From the NCBI GenBank assembly GCA_027596075.1, contig JADGJC010000025.1, positions 62,001 through 126,000 on the forward strand: a stretch of DNA of 64,000 bases, written 5' to 3'. The translations under genes were made by a program, and so were the position numbers. This document shows positions 1 through 11,547 of this stretch, one piece after another (the stretch's first letter is position 1; every line of letters starts with the position of its first letter). The notes beneath the pieces are model-generated. The model ran no database searches, was not told the DNA's origin, and was given only the letters and a program-made list of their open reading frames with translations. This DNA comes from Rhizophlyctis rosea. Lineage: Eukaryota; Chytridiomycota; Chytridiomycetes; Rhizophlyctidales; Rhizophlyctidaceae.

Positions 1-254
1 ATAGTCGTTTATTCAACAGCTAGGTGCTTTGAGTAGGGTTTTGATGATCGCGAGTACATGGATATAAACGAAACGACCCAGCCCGCGCGAAGTAAATAAA
101 CAAAAGCTCGAGCCAATCCCCTTTCCCACATTGTTGGCACCCCCACTCTACAGTTTCATTTGCGATACTCTACCTAGAAATCTGATTCTATTCGGGACTA
201 GGCTCTGATTGACAAACTCGTCACGGTCTCCCAGTTCCATCTCCCTCCCTCACA

Positions 255-2771
255 CTACGCATTTAAACCCTCCCCACCACCCCCCTCACCTCCACCCCTC
301 CCCCTTCCCCTCCCCCTCCCAACCCCCGTACTCTTCCTATGCTGCTTACTCCTCAAATGCGCCTCCCACTCCGCCGGGCCATTCAAGACCCGCTTCTGCC
401 CCTGATCATCTAAACACACATCGCACACGTATTTCCGCCATGGCTGTTTATCGGGCTTGGTGAGCAGAGGTGTCAGGAGATTTGATGCAGTTTCAGAGGT
501 CGATGTTGGGTGCGGAAATGGGGAGGAGGAGAGGAAGGTGCGGGTTAGGGTTAGGGAGGGTGTGAGGACTTGTGTGGACCAGGATGGGAGGTCTGTGTGG
601 GTGAGAAGTGAAGAGGAGAGTTAGACAGGACATTGAGTTGGTGAGTTCCATTCTATGAATATAGAAACGAAACATCGCTCCCTCCCGCTCCACAACCCCC
701 AAAACCCCCAAAACCAAAAAAGCCCTACCACCAGCATCCAAAAGATATATCCCCGCCTTCGTCCCCACTCCCTTCGCCTCCCCTTCCTCTTCCCGACCCA
801 AAATCCCCATCTCCCTCCGCACCATCCCGACAAGCCGATTCCTCATCCACGCAACCTGCCTCCGTGCATAATTTCTCGTTGCGCGCTTCATATCTTCCAC
901 CCCCTGCGCCAGCAACTCCTGCAGCCGTGGGTCGTCAGCGGGTGGTAAAGGGTGTGAGGACAGATATGTGAAGTATGGGTGGAATTCTTTGAATCCTGGT
1001 GGGGTGCGTATTAGGAAGGGGGGGGTTTTAGAGGTGAAGTGAGGAAGAGGTAAGGGCTTTTACCTATTGCTTGGAGAATTCCACGGGTGTATTGTGGTTT
1101 GGTGTCGGATGAAGAGGTGGATGTTCTGGAGGAGATTGATACGTTGTCATCATCGACGAGAGTCTCCTCGCCCTTTGATTCGGAAAATTCCGAAAGGACA
1201 TTGGCTGCATTCTGATTGGCGAAGCTGGAGACCTGCTCGCTACCGGTAGATCCAACCACTTCCCCAGCAAGGACTTTTTCACGCATGTCGAGGAGTTCTT
1301 GGAAGAGTCCCATCTATTCAAATGCAAAAGAAATCAACCTTTGGTTTTTTTGCTTGATCGTCAATTCCGTTGTCCTGAAAACAATAATCAAAACTCAGTA
1401 CTTCACGTATTTACTTTAATCATTTCATCAACCCGAGCGTCAAGACGTGGGTAAAGGGTAGCTGGGTCTGCATATAACCAAAACACCAATGTTCGGAACC
1501 TATGGTTGGTTTTGGACAGGCCCAGAGGTGAGAGGTGTGAGAAAGGTGCAGACTCGCGAATGAGACAGAAGGAACATCGCAAAGATTATGTGGTTTGAAC
1601 CTCGTACCTCAATTCACTCTTCGACTCCTCGGCCGCGCTTTTTTGTTCTTCCATCCATTGAGATTGCGTCTTCCCAGTAGTATAGAAGATCTGCACTTTC
1701 ACATCTGATTCAATACCTCCCCAAATCAATTCATCATCCTGTCCATGATCCTCTCAAAACACCTCATGCACTTCACACAACCCACGCACCTGCAAACTCC
1801 TCCGAATCTTCCTATCGGCCCTCGGATGCCACTTTACAGCCATCCCCGGATCAACCTCCTTCAACAACTTCCACATGTCGTCGCTTTGGGCGTACGCTCT
1901 CACTTCGTCTTCGGTACTCGTCCGGAGGTCGCTTTTTGCGAGGGCCGAAGTGATCTGAGACAGGAGAGGGTGGGTGGATAGGGATGGGTGTGGTGTGTCT
2001 GGGGAGGAGGAGGAGGATATGCCGGGAGTGGGATGTGAAGGGATTATTTTGTTGTGGAAGAGGATGGTTTGAATGTAGTAGTTTGTTCCGCCTACTATGA
2101 TGGGGATTTTGTTGCGGGAGTGGATTTGGGATATCTATTTTGGTAAATTCCAGTGATGTTGCGGGTTCACATGGGTATGTCAAGAGGTGCTGGGCTTTGG
2201 TGGGATAGTAAACAGGTTTTGAGTGTGGGTCTTACCGCCTGTAGGGCATCACGCTCGAACTCTGAGACAGAGTACTCGCACGAGGGATCTACGAAGTCTA
2301 GAAGGTGATGTGGGATATCGCCACGTTCTTTAGGAGTTGCTTTATTCGTGGCAATGTCAAGACCTTTGTACACCTTATTTTCGGGGAGAGGACGAATAAA
2401 CATGATGACTTTTTTGCAATTGTGTATATATTAACGAGATGGGAAATTACAGATACATAACAGTCATGGAAACTAATTTCGAAGTTGTCCACTGTATATT
2501 ACGAGCGGCTCTACGCAAACAGGAACGCTTCAAGGGGACACTTGCAGTGACGACGTCTTCTTACCTGCATCGAGTCAGCGTTGATGACCTCTCCACCTAT
2601 TGCCTTCGCCAGCTCAATTGACAGTAGTGTCTTTCCCACGCCGGTGGTTCCTACTATTGCTATGACCGGCCGCTGATCCATTGTGAGGGATTTCCTCGGT
2701 CTGGCTTTGGTGAGAAGGAACTCTGGCAGCCAGGTGGGTAGTCGGAATGTGCAGTGTAATCGACTCCACAT
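255..2771 (-). CDS. MOD5: tRNA dimethylallyltransferase (isopentenyltransferase)
   Basis: Transfers an isopentenyl group from DMAPP to A37 of tRNAs that read codons starting with U. Eight exons splice in frame: 2565-2681 (or to 2771), 2236-2373, 1790-2134, 1608-1690, 1415-1499, 1064-1313, 732-995 and 255-592, giving 539 aa. Visible motifs are the P-loop GTTGVGKT near the N-terminus, [12 protein letters not shown] in exon 3, the helical core [26 protein letters not shown], and [16 protein letters not shown]. The C-terminus carries the matrin-type zinc finger of eukaryotic enzymes (C-x2-C, then H-x5-H in [11 protein letters not shown]), followed by an RG/GR-rich tail. Two in-frame ATGs exist: 2681 opens right at the conserved core, while 2771 adds 30 residues that are basic and look like a mitochondrial presequence. 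Yeast MOD5 uses two starts in this way. The family call is firm; the start choice is open. Confidence 0.9.
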
Positions 2772-3516
2772 GCGTTATCGCGCCCGGGTAACCTAAGCGC
2801 GAGATAAGCTTGTAAAAAAAATTGTACAAGAAGTAGTGGTTTGAAAAGAGCGGGGACGTATAAATTGCCAAGGTAAGATTGAAAAGGAAAGGGAGTGTGC
2901 GTTCAAGTTTTGGGCCAGCGTTTTCGGGGTGCGAAGCCAGGGAAATTCGCTCTCCCATCAGCTAAGGGATCAGGTTTTTGATCGCATCAGGTAAGCAAAT
3001 GACTCATTCCGCAGCAGAAGGCACCTGCAATAGCCATGAGCTCACGTGCTTTTCTAGGTCGGGACTTCGGAACGTCGGATTGCCATGACAGTTATCGAAG
3101 GTGCCTCAAGAATGACCAGTTTTCGGGTATTTGTAATCATGACTCACTCAGTCCTCTGTTGACTCGCTACGCCACTTCCCGCTATGCCCAAATATGACGA
3201 AGGTCCATTTGAGATGAGTTGGAGGAGGGATCATGGTCAAAACAAAGAAACGCGCTCTTCCCTCTTTTTTCTCACAATCCCAACATCAACATTGACAAAA
3301 CGTACACATAAGATAGTCTCCATCTGGAGGATTTGTATGTAATATACACCCCATATACACCTGTATAGGTATTGAAGGTACGCGAAGGAAGGAGCAAACT
3401 CATCGTTAACATCGTGCAGCTGCGTGATGGTGTGATATACTGCGCGTTATCCCACAACCGGTGGTATCAGCTGCTCTTTCCCACGACCGATATCTAACCA
3501 CTACTCCCATACAGCC
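2772..3516. other. intergenic, divergent promoter region
   Basis: Lies between the MOD5 start (minus strand) and the OGDH start (plus strand), so it should hold both promoters. Short ORFs here have no recognisable motif. I see no RNA gene or repeat. Confidence 0.5.
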
Positions 3517-6500
3517 ATGTTCTCACATGTAGGACGCCGGTCCGCCCAGGCCGCGTCCACAGCAGTCCGTTCTGCTACGCGACCCCTCACCCGCCCCACC
3601 GCACTAGCCCAAACCGCCCGCATCATCTCCTCGAGCACAGCAACAAAAGCCTCCTCCTCCCCAGACCCCTTCGTCAATGGCCAGTCCGGCTCCTACATCG
3701 AAGAAATGTACAATGCCTGGCTGTCGGACCCAAAATCCGTCCACTTGTCCTGGCAGGTGTACTTCAAAAACATCACCGCTGGAGGCCAAGCACCCGCTTT
3801 CGTGACCCCGCCCAGTATCCTTCCCAGCACCGACTTTGGAGCAGAGGGCGCCGCATCGCTGGGACCTCGTGATTTGGAGAAAGGACACATCCCGGCGGGA
3901 GAAATCATGGACCACATGAAGGTCCAACTGTTGGTCCGCGCGTATCAGATCCGTGGCCATCATTTGGCCAAGATCGATCCGTTGGAGATTAGCTATCGCT
4001 CGGAACAGAACGCACCGGAACTTACCATTCAACATTATGGATTCAGCGAGAAGGACTTGGACAGGAAATTCCACCTCGGTATGTCGAAAGCTGGTGCATC
4101 GTACATCTGGAGGGCCATGTTTGCTAATCGTATCATTGGGAACAGGATCTGGCATCTTGCCCGGTTTCTTGTCTGAGGGGCAAAAAACTGTCACCTTGCG
4201 CGAAATTGTTGACAAGCTACAAAAGACATACTGTACGTCCTGATTCCTGTTGCGAAGTATGGATTACATCTTAGCTAATAATTGTGATCGATCAGGTGGT
4301 CCCATTGGTATTGAATATGGACACATTCCCGACCGTGGCGAATGCGACTGGTTGCGTTCCAAATTCGAAGTGCCGACGAAGTACCGCTACACAAAGGAGG
4401 AGAAGCTCCTCATTTTGGACCGGTTGATGTGGTCCGACTCCTTTGAGCGTTTCGTAGCTTCAAAATACCCTACGGAGAAGCGTTTCGGTTTGGAAGGTTG
4501 TGAGAGTTTGATTCCTGGGATGAAATCGATGGTATAGGTGGTGATTTGTATGGGAAATGGTATGTACAATTGGCTAACACTATTACAGATCGACCGGTCC
4601 GTCGAGCTCGGGATCAACTCAGTTGTTATGGGAATGCCTCATCGTGGTCGTCTAAACGTACTTTCAAACGTCGTCCGGAAACCCAACGAATCCATTTTCT
4701 CTGAATTCTCTCATGCTAGCGAGAACTCCGTTGAAGGGTCTGGAGATGTGAAGTACCACTTGGGAATGGTGGGTTGGACCGGCTTTGTGGCACAGCAGAT
4801 ACTCTTGACAGCATATCCTGATGGAATTTGTCATTGCAGAACTACATCCGTCCCACTCCGTCCGGCAAAATGGTTCACTTGTCCTTGGCCGCCAACCCGT
4901 CCCATTTGGAAGCTGTCAACCCGGTTGTGGAGGGCAAAGTCCGTGGCATCCAATTCTACCAAAACGATGAGAAGGACCGTGGAAAAGCCATGGCCGTCCT
5001 GCTCCACGGTGATGCCGCATTTGCCGGTCAGGGTGTCGTCTACGAGACAATCGGAATGGCCGACCTCCCAGCCTACGAAACAGGCGGTACCATCCACGTC
5101 ATCGTCAACAACCAAGTCGGTTTCACCACCGACCCGCGCTTCTCCCGCTCCACCCCCTACTGCTCCGACGTCGCCAAAACCGTCTCGGCGCCCATCGTCC
5201 ACGTCAACGGCGACGACGTAGAAGCCGTCGTCTTCTCCATGCAGTTGGCCGCCGAGTGGCGCCAGGCATTCAAAAAGCCTTTCGTGGTTGATATTGTCTG
5301 TTACCGCAAGCACGGGCACAACGAGATCGACCAGCCGGAGTTTACGCAGCCGTTGATGTACCAGAAGGTTCCGAAGATGACGCCTGTGGTGCAGAAGTAT
5401 ATTAAGCAGCTTTTGGATGAGGGGTCTGTGACGCAGGAGGAGGTTGATAGTATGAAGAACCGCATTTGGTCTATTTTGGAGGAGAATTATGCTGCTAGTA
5501 AGAATTATAAGGCCTCTTCGAAGGAGTGGGTTTCTAGTAGCTGGACTGGTGAGTTCGTTTCGGGAGGTGGCAGAATACCATCAAATCTACCAATGGATTG
5601 CTCATAGACTTGATTGTCGTATAGGCTTCATGTCCCCCGCCGAGCTCGCTGCGACCTGCACCGCATCCAAGGACACCGGTGTGGAGCATGATTTGTTGAC
5701 ACATATTGGTATCGCGTCGGCCAGCTACCCAGCTGATTTCAACGTCCACCCCAACTTGGCGAAGATCTTGAAGGCCCGTGAGAAGAGCATCAAGGATGGG
5801 CAGGGTATTGATTGGGCGACTGCTGAGGCGATGTCTTATGGTACTTTGTTGGCGGAGGGGAAGCACGTGCGGTTGAGTGGACAAGATGTGGAACGTGGTA
5901 CCTTTTCGCAACGTCATGCTTTGTTGCATGATCAGAAGAATGTGGGTTTTTGTGAAGGATGTTGCTGTGTTGGGGTTTGTTGGTCGCACAAGCGGGCATG
6001 AGTACTGACGAATTTTCGCCTACCTCTCCAGGAATCGAAATACATCCCCTTGAACAACTTGGTCGTTGCGGATGTGGTGTCCAGCCAGAGCACCTTCACC
6101 GTTTGCAATTCGTCATTGTCCGAATTCGGTGTAATGGGTTTTGAGCTTGGGTATTCGATGGTCAGCCCGCACCAGTTGGTCTTGTGGGAAGCCCAGTTCG
6201 GTGATTTTGCCAACAATGCGCAGTGTATTATTGATCAGTTCATTGCGCCGGGGGAGCAAAAGTGGCTTCAGGTGAGGGGATTTGTTGCACAATTGCGGAT
6301 GCCCACGACTCAATGCTGATGTCATCCTTTTGCCAACTAGCGCACCGGCTTGACCCTCCTCCTACCCCACGGGTACGATGGCCAAGGTCCCGAGCACTCG
6401 TCCGGTCGCATGGAACGGTTCTTGCAGTTGTGTGACGAGGACCCGTACAAGATGCCCGATCCGGTAGGAACTGGACGTGGCAGCTACGCTCGCCAAACCC

Positions 6501-7622
6501 AGGATTGCAACATGCAGGTCGTCTACCCGACGGTGCCTAGTAACTACTTCCACATTTTGCGACGACAGGTGCACCGTGATTTCCGTAAGCCTGTGAGTAC
6601 AATGCCATTCAAGGATTGATATTCGTCATGAACAAGAGTAACTAACAAAACCCAAATGCAGCTCATCGCCTTCACATCCAAAGCCCTCCTCCGCCACCCC
6701 CTCGCCAAATCCACCATCGAAGAAATGACAACGGGAACCATGTTCCAACGCCTAATCCCCGAAGTCCTCCACCCAAACTCCCTCGCAAACCTCCAAATCG
6801 CCCAACCCGGCCCGGACGGCCAACTCCTCTGGGCCGGCAACAACAAGGAACCACGTATCCCTTACTCCCTCTCCCAAAAGGGCGACTTCACCCTCGCCCC
6901 ACCTAACGAAACCAAAACCCTAATCTTCTGCTCCGGGCAAGTATATTATACGCTTTTTAGGGCACGGGCGATGAACGATTTGAAGCATGTTGCGCTTGTC
7001 AGGGTGGAGCAGTTGAACCCGTTCCCGTTTTGGGATGTGAAGGAGGTTGTTGACTTTTATGGGGAAGGGTTGGAGGAGGTTGTGTGGTGTCAGGAGGAGA
7101 GTTTCAATGGGGGTGCGTGGACTTTTGTTGAGCCGAGGTTGGATACGGCGATTAGGGAGAGTGAGTGGTATAAGAGTGGGAAGGTGAGTTTTTGAGCTTT
7201 TGGCTTTTGGTTGGGAGGGGGGGTTTTTTGGCTGCTTGGGGATGTGGGGAGGGAGAAGATAATTTTTCTCCTCTCGGGCACCTTTATGGAGGAGTATTGG
7301 AAACACCGCGCCCTTTCTCTTTCTAACAAACCCATCTCCCAAAAACCCCCAACAGGGCAAAGCCTGGGCCGACAAACTCGAAGCGTCCCGCACGCCCGGT
7401 GGGTTGGCGAACGCTCGCAAGTTGGAGCACGGCCAGGAGGGGCTTTCGATTCGTGGGGGACGGTTGGTGAGGTATGCTGGGCGGGATATCAGTGCGGCGC
7501 CGGCGACGGGGTTGAAGAAGCAGCATGTGTGGGAGGAGAAGATGTTTACCAGTGAGGCGTTGTTGAATGGACGGTTGGTTAAGGCGGGGAAGGTGGAGCA
7601 GGGGGTGCCGATTTTTGAGTAG
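3517..7622 (+). CDS. KGD1: 2-oxoglutarate dehydrogenase E1, mitochondrial
   Basis: Thiamine-diphosphate E1 component of the 2-oxoglutarate dehydrogenase complex, which makes succinyl-CoA in the mitochondrial matrix. Ten exons keep frame: 3517-4078, 4146-4232, 4296-4531, 4589-4768, 4840-5548, 5625-5941, 6032-6271, 6341-6592, 6662-7183 and 7356-7622; the product is 1123 aa, slightly longer than yeast Kgd1. The first about 50 residues are rich in Arg, Ser and Ala, as in a mitochondrial presequence. Family blocks include [93 protein letters not shown] and the C-terminal [18 protein letters not shown]. The minus-strand gene for succinyl-CoA ligase alpha, the next TCA enzyme, is 20 kb away. I see nothing broken. 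Confidence 0.96.
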
Positions 7623-8075
7623 GGGGGGGAAAGGATAGAAGGGTAGAGATGGGGTGATTTTGGGAAGGGTTGTAATAGTAGTGTGGGAGGTATTTTTTCT
7701 TTCCGTTTCTTATATCTTTTTGAAATCTTATTCTTTTGCGTGCCTCATCTCTTTTTTTGTTTGTGGTGGGGTGGACCTTCATAATCGAGGTTTTTAACTT
7801 CACCTTTTATCTCCTTCAAACCCATCTGTGTGTCGCGCATGTTTCTCGGTCGTATTTCTTTGTTAGCCGCGATGCGCTGCTGCAGAAGATATTCAGCAGG
7901 GTATGGAGGAGGATAGGGACGGCGGCCCTTCTGAAATGGCACATATTGGCAAGCCGAAAGACAACACCCCCTTAATCAAGTAGACCACCAAAACGTATTG
8001 ATCATCAGTAATCCACAAGACATATCTTCCTAATCCCTTTCATACACATCAACAAAAACTCCTTCTCCCCATTTC
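7623..8075. other. intergenic, convergent 3' ends
   Basis: Holds the 3' ends of OGDH and POC5, which converge here. It is T-rich and has only short ORFs. No gene seen. Confidence 0.5.
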
Positions 8076-10231
8076 TCACCATCTCCCCTCCCCACTCCTA
8101 TGCTTCGTCACCAATATCCCGCCCTTCCTGCTCCCGCCCCCACCGCCCGCACCATACGCCTCGGGCCTATACACCTGCGCCCCACCAAATGTTACACTGT
8201 GCTGCTGCTGCTGCTGGCCATACTGCGGCGCCTGTGGATGGGGATGCGGTCTGTGCGCGTAGGGTATAGGTGTTGGCGTGGGTGTTCCGATGGGTGTTTT
8301 GTTTGATGATGGTTGTTGGAGTGAAGGTGGGGATTTTAAGCGGTGGTGGCTAAGTGGGTATTGAGCGTGGTTTTGGTATGTTTGAGGAATCGTTCCTCCG
8401 CTTGTTGGATATCTTTGTTGATGTTGTTGTTGTTGCATACCACCACCTCCCCCTCCCACCAACCCACCATCCTTCCTCACACCTTGAAGTCCCCCCATCC
8501 CAAAATCCACTCCTCCACCACCACCACCACCACCACCACCCACATCATTCCCGGCCCCACCAACCGCAACCCCACCACCACCACCACGGAACATACTCAT
8601 AGCCTCCATATTCAACGCACACACACCCCTCATGAGCGCCTTCTTCATCTCCTCCTGCGCCTGCGCCCGCTCGACCTCGCTGTTGCGGAGGCGTTGGAGG
8701 GTTTGATCCAGTTGACTTGTCAGCTAATGAGAGGGAATGGTGAGTTATGATGTCTCCAAACAAAACGTGGAGTACCAGCACAAACCCAACAAACTGATTA
8801 CGCACAGTTTCCAAACCACGAACAAATAAAAAGTGAAGCTGCCCTCAAACCCAACCCATGCATCACCCCCTCATAAGAAACTTCCAACTACAACATACCT
8901 CATCAATCCTCTTCTCATACTCCACACTCATCCCCTCCATGCTCTTCTCCGCCTCCGCCTGGATCCTCCTCTCCACAACCCTCCGCCAACTCACACCCGC
9001 AACTCTCTGCCACCCAAACAGACATCTCCGTGCCTGCACGCGCTCGTAGTGGCGGTCTGCCAGGCGCGCAGAGAGACGGACGCGTTTGGATTCGGCTTGT
9101 TTGACGCGCCAGCGAGCGAAGAGGAGTGTGAGGGTTGAGCGGGTGCGCTGTTTGTGTGGGTATGTTAGTAATGCAATTTGATGGTAGACGCTGGCATCCA
9201 GAGTACTGTGCAGGAACATGGATAGGGAGTCGTCCCCTCTATTTCGATATGCACACTGACACCCATCCACACACCCCCCATACGCTCCTCATTCGACACC
9301 GGAATTACTCACCCGCCTATCAACAACCGCCAAGGCACTCTCCACCAACCTATTCCTCCTCTCCATCCTTCTCTCATGCTCCCCAATCTGCTTCCTCGCT
9401 TCCTCCAACTCTGCCTTCACGCTTTCCAATTGCGCCAACACATCCACTTTGGCATGGTCAATGAGCATGCCATGGCGGGACGCAAGCTCCGACTTAGCGG
9501 TAAGGAAGTCCTGCAGGACGGCGCGGCGCATCATACCGGTCCATTTGTCGAGGGATTCTGCGAAGTGAGTTGCGGAGGGGTCTGGGTCGAAGGTTAGGTC
9601 TTGTGCGGACGTTGGGGCGGCGGAAGACTTTTCGCTGAGTTCTGGAGGCGTTAGGGGTTGGGGTTTGGTCGGGTTCTGAGGCTGTGGTTTTTGGATGGCT
9701 GATGGAAGTTTGCGGGTGTCTTTTGTGGATGCGGGGTGGGGTTTGGATGATGAAACGGATGGTTTGCGTGGTGTGGGTTCGGGTAGAGGAAAGGAGAAGT
9801 GTGGTGTTGTGGTGGTGTGAATAGAGTTCATGTGTCCTGAATCGATTTTAGGTTCTTTGGAGAGTGGAATTGATGCTCTCAATACATATGAAGACAGATA
9901 GGCGAGTGCTCAATGGTAGTGTCGCCAGTTACGCACCAGAAGGCTGCACTCTTTCCTCCGCAAAGTGATCTTCCTGCACCTTACTCGACATATTCTCTTC
10001 CATCAAGTTCGGTACGGGAGTATAAGCAGGTGAACTGAAACGTATTAAGTCGGGGGTTTTCCCAGACTCTCTAAAACTGTCTTCCATAGTGTGGTCAGCG
10101 GATGGGTTTTCTCTGGGAGGGTGATCTGCTTCGGCGATTCGACTGGAGGTCAGGTCCTCTCTATGTATTAGAGTGATTGGTATATCTAAGGAGTCGTCCT
10201 CTGATGAAGATAAGGGTGATGTTTTCGACAT
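8076..10231 (-). CDS. POC5: centrosomal/centriolar protein POC5 homologue
   Basis: POC5 is a centrin-binding protein of centrioles and basal bodies. Four exons keep frame: 9937-10231, 9313-9836, 8899-9147 and 8076-8723, giving 571 aa, close to human POC5. The N-terminus is acidic and disordered. The middle is a coiled coil (around LDKWTGMMRRAVLQDFLTAK to RNRLVESALAVVDRR). Exon 3 carries Sfi1-like centrin-binding units with spaced Trp (LLFARWRVKQ; CLFGWQRVAGVSW). Exon 4 opens with the hallmark block KKALMRGVCALNMEAMSMF, then a glycine-rich stretch coded by CCA/CCN repeats near 8511-8540, and a tail with ILVTKH. The exon 3 acceptor is preceded by a clean TACTAAC branch site. Presence implies a fungus that builds centrioles. 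It lies head to head with the HAUS7-like gene. Confidence 0.85.
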
Positions 10232-10600
10232 TTCGCCCCGTTGAATGTTGAGCTGGTTGGAGACTGGCTTTGTGCGCGTAAAAAGAGCGGGGTGGGTCAG
10301 AGGGATGTGTTCACTTTTGGGAAGGAGTGTGTTGGGAAGGCACAGATGGACCCACGACGCGTCAGCCTTTTCGGACGATGGCTATGGAGGAGTATCCAGA
10401 GATATGGAATTCCATACACAACCAATTTCAGAGACCTTTCCCGAAGTGAAGGACCGCGGGCTGTATCACTTGTATCAACAATCCTTACTATTGTTCATGA
10501 CGCTTGTAGCATCCACTGCTGTATGCTTTACAACAGCTCATGCTCCTTCCGATTCCTGAGAAGACCAATACTCATTGCGGCATAGCAAAAAGCATCAAAA

Positions 10601-10718
10601 AACTACAGCACGCAGTATTCCCGTGTGGTCCCCCACCACAGTACTGACTGCGCCATCACCAGCTTAACTTCGGAGATCAGACGGGATCCGGTGCTTTCTG
10701 GTGTGTATGGCCGTAGAC
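10601..10718 (-). rRNA. 5S ribosomal RNA
   Basis: Read on the minus strand, about 118 nt. It opens with CTACGGCCATAC, has the internal block CCCGTCTGATCTCCGAAGTT followed by AAGC, then GGTGGGGGACCAC and GGGAATAC, and ends in GTGCTGTAG. These are the conserved 5S segments including the pol III internal control region. The ends pair (CTAC with GTAG), and a run of six T follows immediately at 10602-10597, a pol III terminator. It stands alone between two protein genes and not in an rDNA unit, so 5S genes are probably dispersed in this genome. End positions may be off by one or two bases. Confidence 0.9.
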
Positions 10719-10891
10719 GGTGTGAATGGTGTTTCCATGATTGTCATGCATCTAATAAAGCGTGTCCAGCGGTGTAGTGGTCAAGTCACTGAGCATTGTC
10801 AATCATGATGTCAGGATTTACGGATTTACAGGCAGGTGATTGCCTTTTACATGATTGACATGGATGACGTCGTTTGAGATTGCCTTGAACG

Positions 10892-11110
10892 CTGATTGGA
10901 CGAGCAAGAACCCACATTAGGTAATTATGCCAGTCATGAATGTAAAAATAGCCGGGATTGCTGGTCCGTGATTGGCCAAATGTCCGTCCGATCCATGTCA
11001 GCAGATGAAAATCTTTGGGATCGACATCGTGCTGTGATTGGCCGGTGGGCAGCTGAGCAAATCACATCAATTTTTTTGTTTCACCTGAGACATGCTACAT
11101 GCTATATAAA
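10892..11110 (+). promoter_or_regulatory. CCAAT-box cluster with TATA box
   Basis: Three ATTGG boxes (inverted CCAAT) sit on the plus strand: GATTGG near 10893, and two copies of GTGATTGGCC at 10968-10977 and 11034-11043, 66 bp apart. A TATATAAA lies at 11103-11110, about 60 bp after the last box. The layout resembles a strong CCAAT/TATA promoter pointing right, with the HAUS7-like ATG at 11548. About 440 bp from TATA to ATG is long, so an unseen 5' UTR intron or a non-coding transcript is possible. Function is inferred only from the motifs. Confidence 0.45.
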
Positions 11111-11547
11111 CAGCAGAAAGAGATCAGCCCCTCTCGAAAATCCCGTTTACGTTGTGCTGTGTTGGCCAAAACGTTTCTGAGCGTCTCCGCACGAATTTTC
11201 AATCGTTGGTAGCTGTTGGTGCAGTGCTTTGCGCCATGTTGACGATGTGCATTTCTACAAAAGAACCGTGTGAGGTCCAGCATAGGTGATCAAACCTTGT
11301 AATTGGCTATTGTGGTTGATGATAAATTTCCCAAGGTCTCCAAAGCATTGTAATGGATGGTTGAAGCTTGTGAATTGTGAAGCTGTGAGCAGGTTCAGGG
11401 GGGCATTTTGTCCGTGGTTTCGGACAGGTGCGCCAACCTCCCCTCCAACCAGGCCAGCACCAAGTTTTGTAGAATATATGTCACCCAACATCACTTTCAT
11501 CTTTTTACCATATACTGCACCCCCAACATCTCACCGCTCGCCCGACT

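Noticed and set aside
540..560. Two TTAGGG copies, telomere-like
   Set aside because: They lie inside the last MOD5 exon, where the opposite strand reads as normal codons (LTLT); two copies are not an interstitial telomere.
8343..8750. 135-codon plus-strand ORF with His and Thr repeats
   Set aside because: It is the antisense shadow of the Gly-rich POC5 exon.
10771..10845. tRNA-like GTGTAGTGGTCAAGTCAC segment
   Set aside because: The D-arm-like start is followed by no T-loop (GGTTCRA) and no acceptor pairing.
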